From Bacillota bacterium (lineage in GTDB: Bacteria > Bacillota > Clostridia > Peptostreptococcales > Anaerovoracaceae): 6,344 nucleotides of DNA. The notes beneath the pieces are model-generated. The model was given only the letters and a program-made list of their open reading frames with translations. It made no database searches and was not told the DNA's origin. This document shows positions 5,313 through 6,344 of the stretch, piece by piece. Position numbers and translations under genes: made by a program. The stretch is taken from the NCBI GenBank assembly GCA_029219125.1, contig JAQXSU010000083.1, positions 1 to 6,344 of the forward strand, read 5' to 3'. Numbering within the stretch: the stretch's first letter is position 1; every line of letters starts with the position of its first letter.

Positions 5313-5327
5313 TCCTTCAAAATTCAA
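5299..5327 (-). promoter_or_regulatory. Predicted sigma-A-type promoter for ortAB
   Basis: On the minus strand TTGAAT (5322-5327) is followed after exactly 17 nt by TATAAC (5299-5304), a 4/6 plus 5/6 consensus match. Transcription would start near 5291, giving an unusually long leader of about 180 nt before ortA. The -10 lies in the right arm of the 14-bp inverted repeat, and the -35 lies in the outer arm of the hairpin behind nhaC. Confidence 0.5.
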
Positions 5328-5365
5328 CACCGTAAATTGAAAATTTTACGGCTTTTCGTTGAATT
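5321..5365 (-). terminator. Large hairpin behind nhaC, probable weak terminator
   Basis: The inner stem CCGTAAA (5330-5336) with TTTACGG (5345-5351) has an 8-nt loop. An outer stem AATTCAAC (5321-5328) with GTTGAATT (5358-5365) extends it across an asymmetric internal loop. It begins 16 nt past the nhaC stop. The minus-strand tail is only TT followed by GAAGG, so termination may be partial and some readthrough into ortAB is possible. Confidence 0.5.
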
Positions 5366-5381
5366 TACTTTATTCCCGCAG

Positions 5382-6344
5382 TTATGCCTGCATGTATTCT
5401 TTTCTCTGTTCTTCCGGAAGCTGATCCATCAGGTCATGACGGCCAGTGCCGGTAAAGATGCTGACGGTCATGATGACCAGCATCGCGAAGCAGTAGAAGC
5501 AGCAAGGAATGATGGCTCCTGCAGTCAGCGGTGCGGTGCTGTCAGCAGCAAATCCCAGCGTGTAAACCATAGCCGGTGTCCAAGGCAGGCAGTATGCCAG
5601 CGTGTTGGACTGAGCATCCAGCAGGTTTGCTGCACGGTATGGGCTGATGCCGTATTTCTTGGATAACGGCTTTGCAAAAGATGCGCCTACCGTCAGAATG
5701 GCCGGAGCGTTCAGGCCCATGATGGCGGACAGAACGATAACCATTACGGAGATGGTACCTTCTGCGGATTTTTCACCTCTTGCGATTTTTTCCAGTTTCT
5801 GCAGCAGCATGATGTCGCCTTCACCGGCTCTCATGACGCTGATGGAACCGAAGAGCAGCAGTGCCAGGATACATACCTGCAGCATACTGTTGATACCGGT
5901 ATAGATTACACCGTCAACCACTCTGTCCAGAGCAGCCGCATCACCATGTACGCCGATGACTGCAGGAACTGCAGCGTCTTCCACATCGATCTGGATGAAA
6001 TCAAACAGTCCGCAGACGCAAGCGGTCAGGCAGCCCAGCACGATGCCGACGGATGTAGCGATGATGATGTCACCAGTCTTGATGGCAATGTAAATAGTAA
6101 TCACAACCGGAATCAGCATCACCAGTGTGATTGGATCAAATTCATAGGTCTCCGCTGCTGCACTGATGCCGCTGTTTGTTATGTTTCCATAAATGATGGT
6201 ACAGATAATGGTGATAACACCTGCAGCCAGAGCATATTTCAGTCTGGATCTTACAACGCCAGGTACATCAACGTCCTGGGAAGTTGCAGAGCAGATCGTA
6301 GTATCGGAAATCGGAGCCAGGTTGTCACCGAAGGCTGCGCCGGA
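5382..6344 (-). CDS. nhaC: NhaC-family Na+/H+ antiporter, partial at 5' end
   Basis: The frame is open from the right edge to the TAA at 5382-5384, giving 320 residues with the start outside the window. Family length is about 450-480 aa, so roughly the first 130-160 residues are missing. The first visible residues, GAAFGDNLAPISDTT, are the hallmark motif of the NhaC family. A second conserved stretch, YRAANLLDAQSNTLAYCLPW, follows later. Several hydrophobic membrane segments are visible, including those around VMLIPVVITIYIAI, SMLQVCILALLLFGSISVM and GTISVMVIVLSAIMGL. NhaC proteins exchange Na+ for H+, and relatives such as MleN couple this to organic-acid exchange. Here it is co-directional with ortAB, so a role in ion balance or substrate exchange during ornithine fermentation is plausible, but this is inferred from position only. 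An in-frame GTG at 6120-6122 is internal, since strong homology motifs lie upstream of it. Confidence 0.9.
   Translation of the reverse strand, partial: SGAAFGDNLAPISDTTICSATSQDVDVPGVVRSRLKYALAAGVITIICTIIYGNITNSGISAAAETYEFDPITLVMLIPVVITIYIAIKTGDIIIATSVGIVLGCLTACVCGLFDFIQIDVEDAAVPAVIGVHGDAAALDRVVDGVIYTGINSMLQVCILALLLFGSISVMRAGEGDIMLLQKLEKIARGEKSAEGTISVMVIVLSAIMGLNAPAILTVGASFAKPLSKKYGISPYRAANLLDAQSNTLAYCLPWTPAMVYTLGFAADSTAPLTAGAIIPCCFYCFAMLVIMTVSIFTGTGRHDLMDQLPEEQRKEYMQA

Overview
The window looks like chromosomal DNA from an amino-acid-fermenting anaerobic member of the Clostridia (Bacillota). The evidence is the OrtA/OrtB pair of the anaerobic ornithine-oxidation pathway, a YlmH-type S4 protein, a stand-alone TSCPD protein, strong GGAGG-type ribosome binding sites and U-tailed terminators. 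Base composition is moderate. The species cannot be named from the sequence; an Anaerovoracaceae- or Peptostreptococcaceae-like organism is only a guess. I see no insertion sequence, phage gene, CRISPR array, tRNA or rRNA. Coding density is high and there are no frameshifts.

Left part (1-1858): a leftward two-gene RNA-metabolism operon. The first gene is ylmH (925-1734), an S4-domain RNA-binding protein linked to ribosome quality control. It is followed 26 nt later by a NYN (PIN-like nuclease) protein with a C-terminal OST-HTH/LOTUS domain (starting at 898 and running off the left edge). A compact divergent promoter region (about 1756-1846) separates this operon from the rightward genes; the two proposed -10 boxes overlap.

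Middle (1859-3348): a rightward pair, a small four-cysteine TSCPD protein and, 6 nt later, a cation diffusion facilitator (CDF) metal exporter. The exporter has an Asn/Asp plus Asp/Asp metal-site pattern and an apparently duplicated cytosolic domain. It ends in a textbook terminator whose loop contains the stop codon. A second terminator, facing the other way, closes the opposing ortAB unit.

Right part (3384-6344): leftward genes of amino-acid fermentation. nhaC (partial, an NhaC-family Na+/H+ antiporter) is followed by a 271-bp gap and then by ortA and ortB, which overlap by one base. Together OrtA and OrtB cleave 2-amino-4-oxopentanoate with CoA to acetyl-CoA and D-alanine, the last step of ornithine oxidation. 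The other pathway genes (orr, oraS, oraE, ord) are not in the window.

The most unusual non-coding signal is the 271-bp gap upstream of ortA. It holds five copies of TGCGAWA, a 14-bp inverted repeat with a 45-nt spacer that contains a good -10 box, a near-perfect dyad close to the ortA ribosome binding site, and two leader hairpins. It looks like a dedicated regulatory region for ornithine breakdown, by protein operators, RNA structure or both. I could not match it to a riboswitch class I know.
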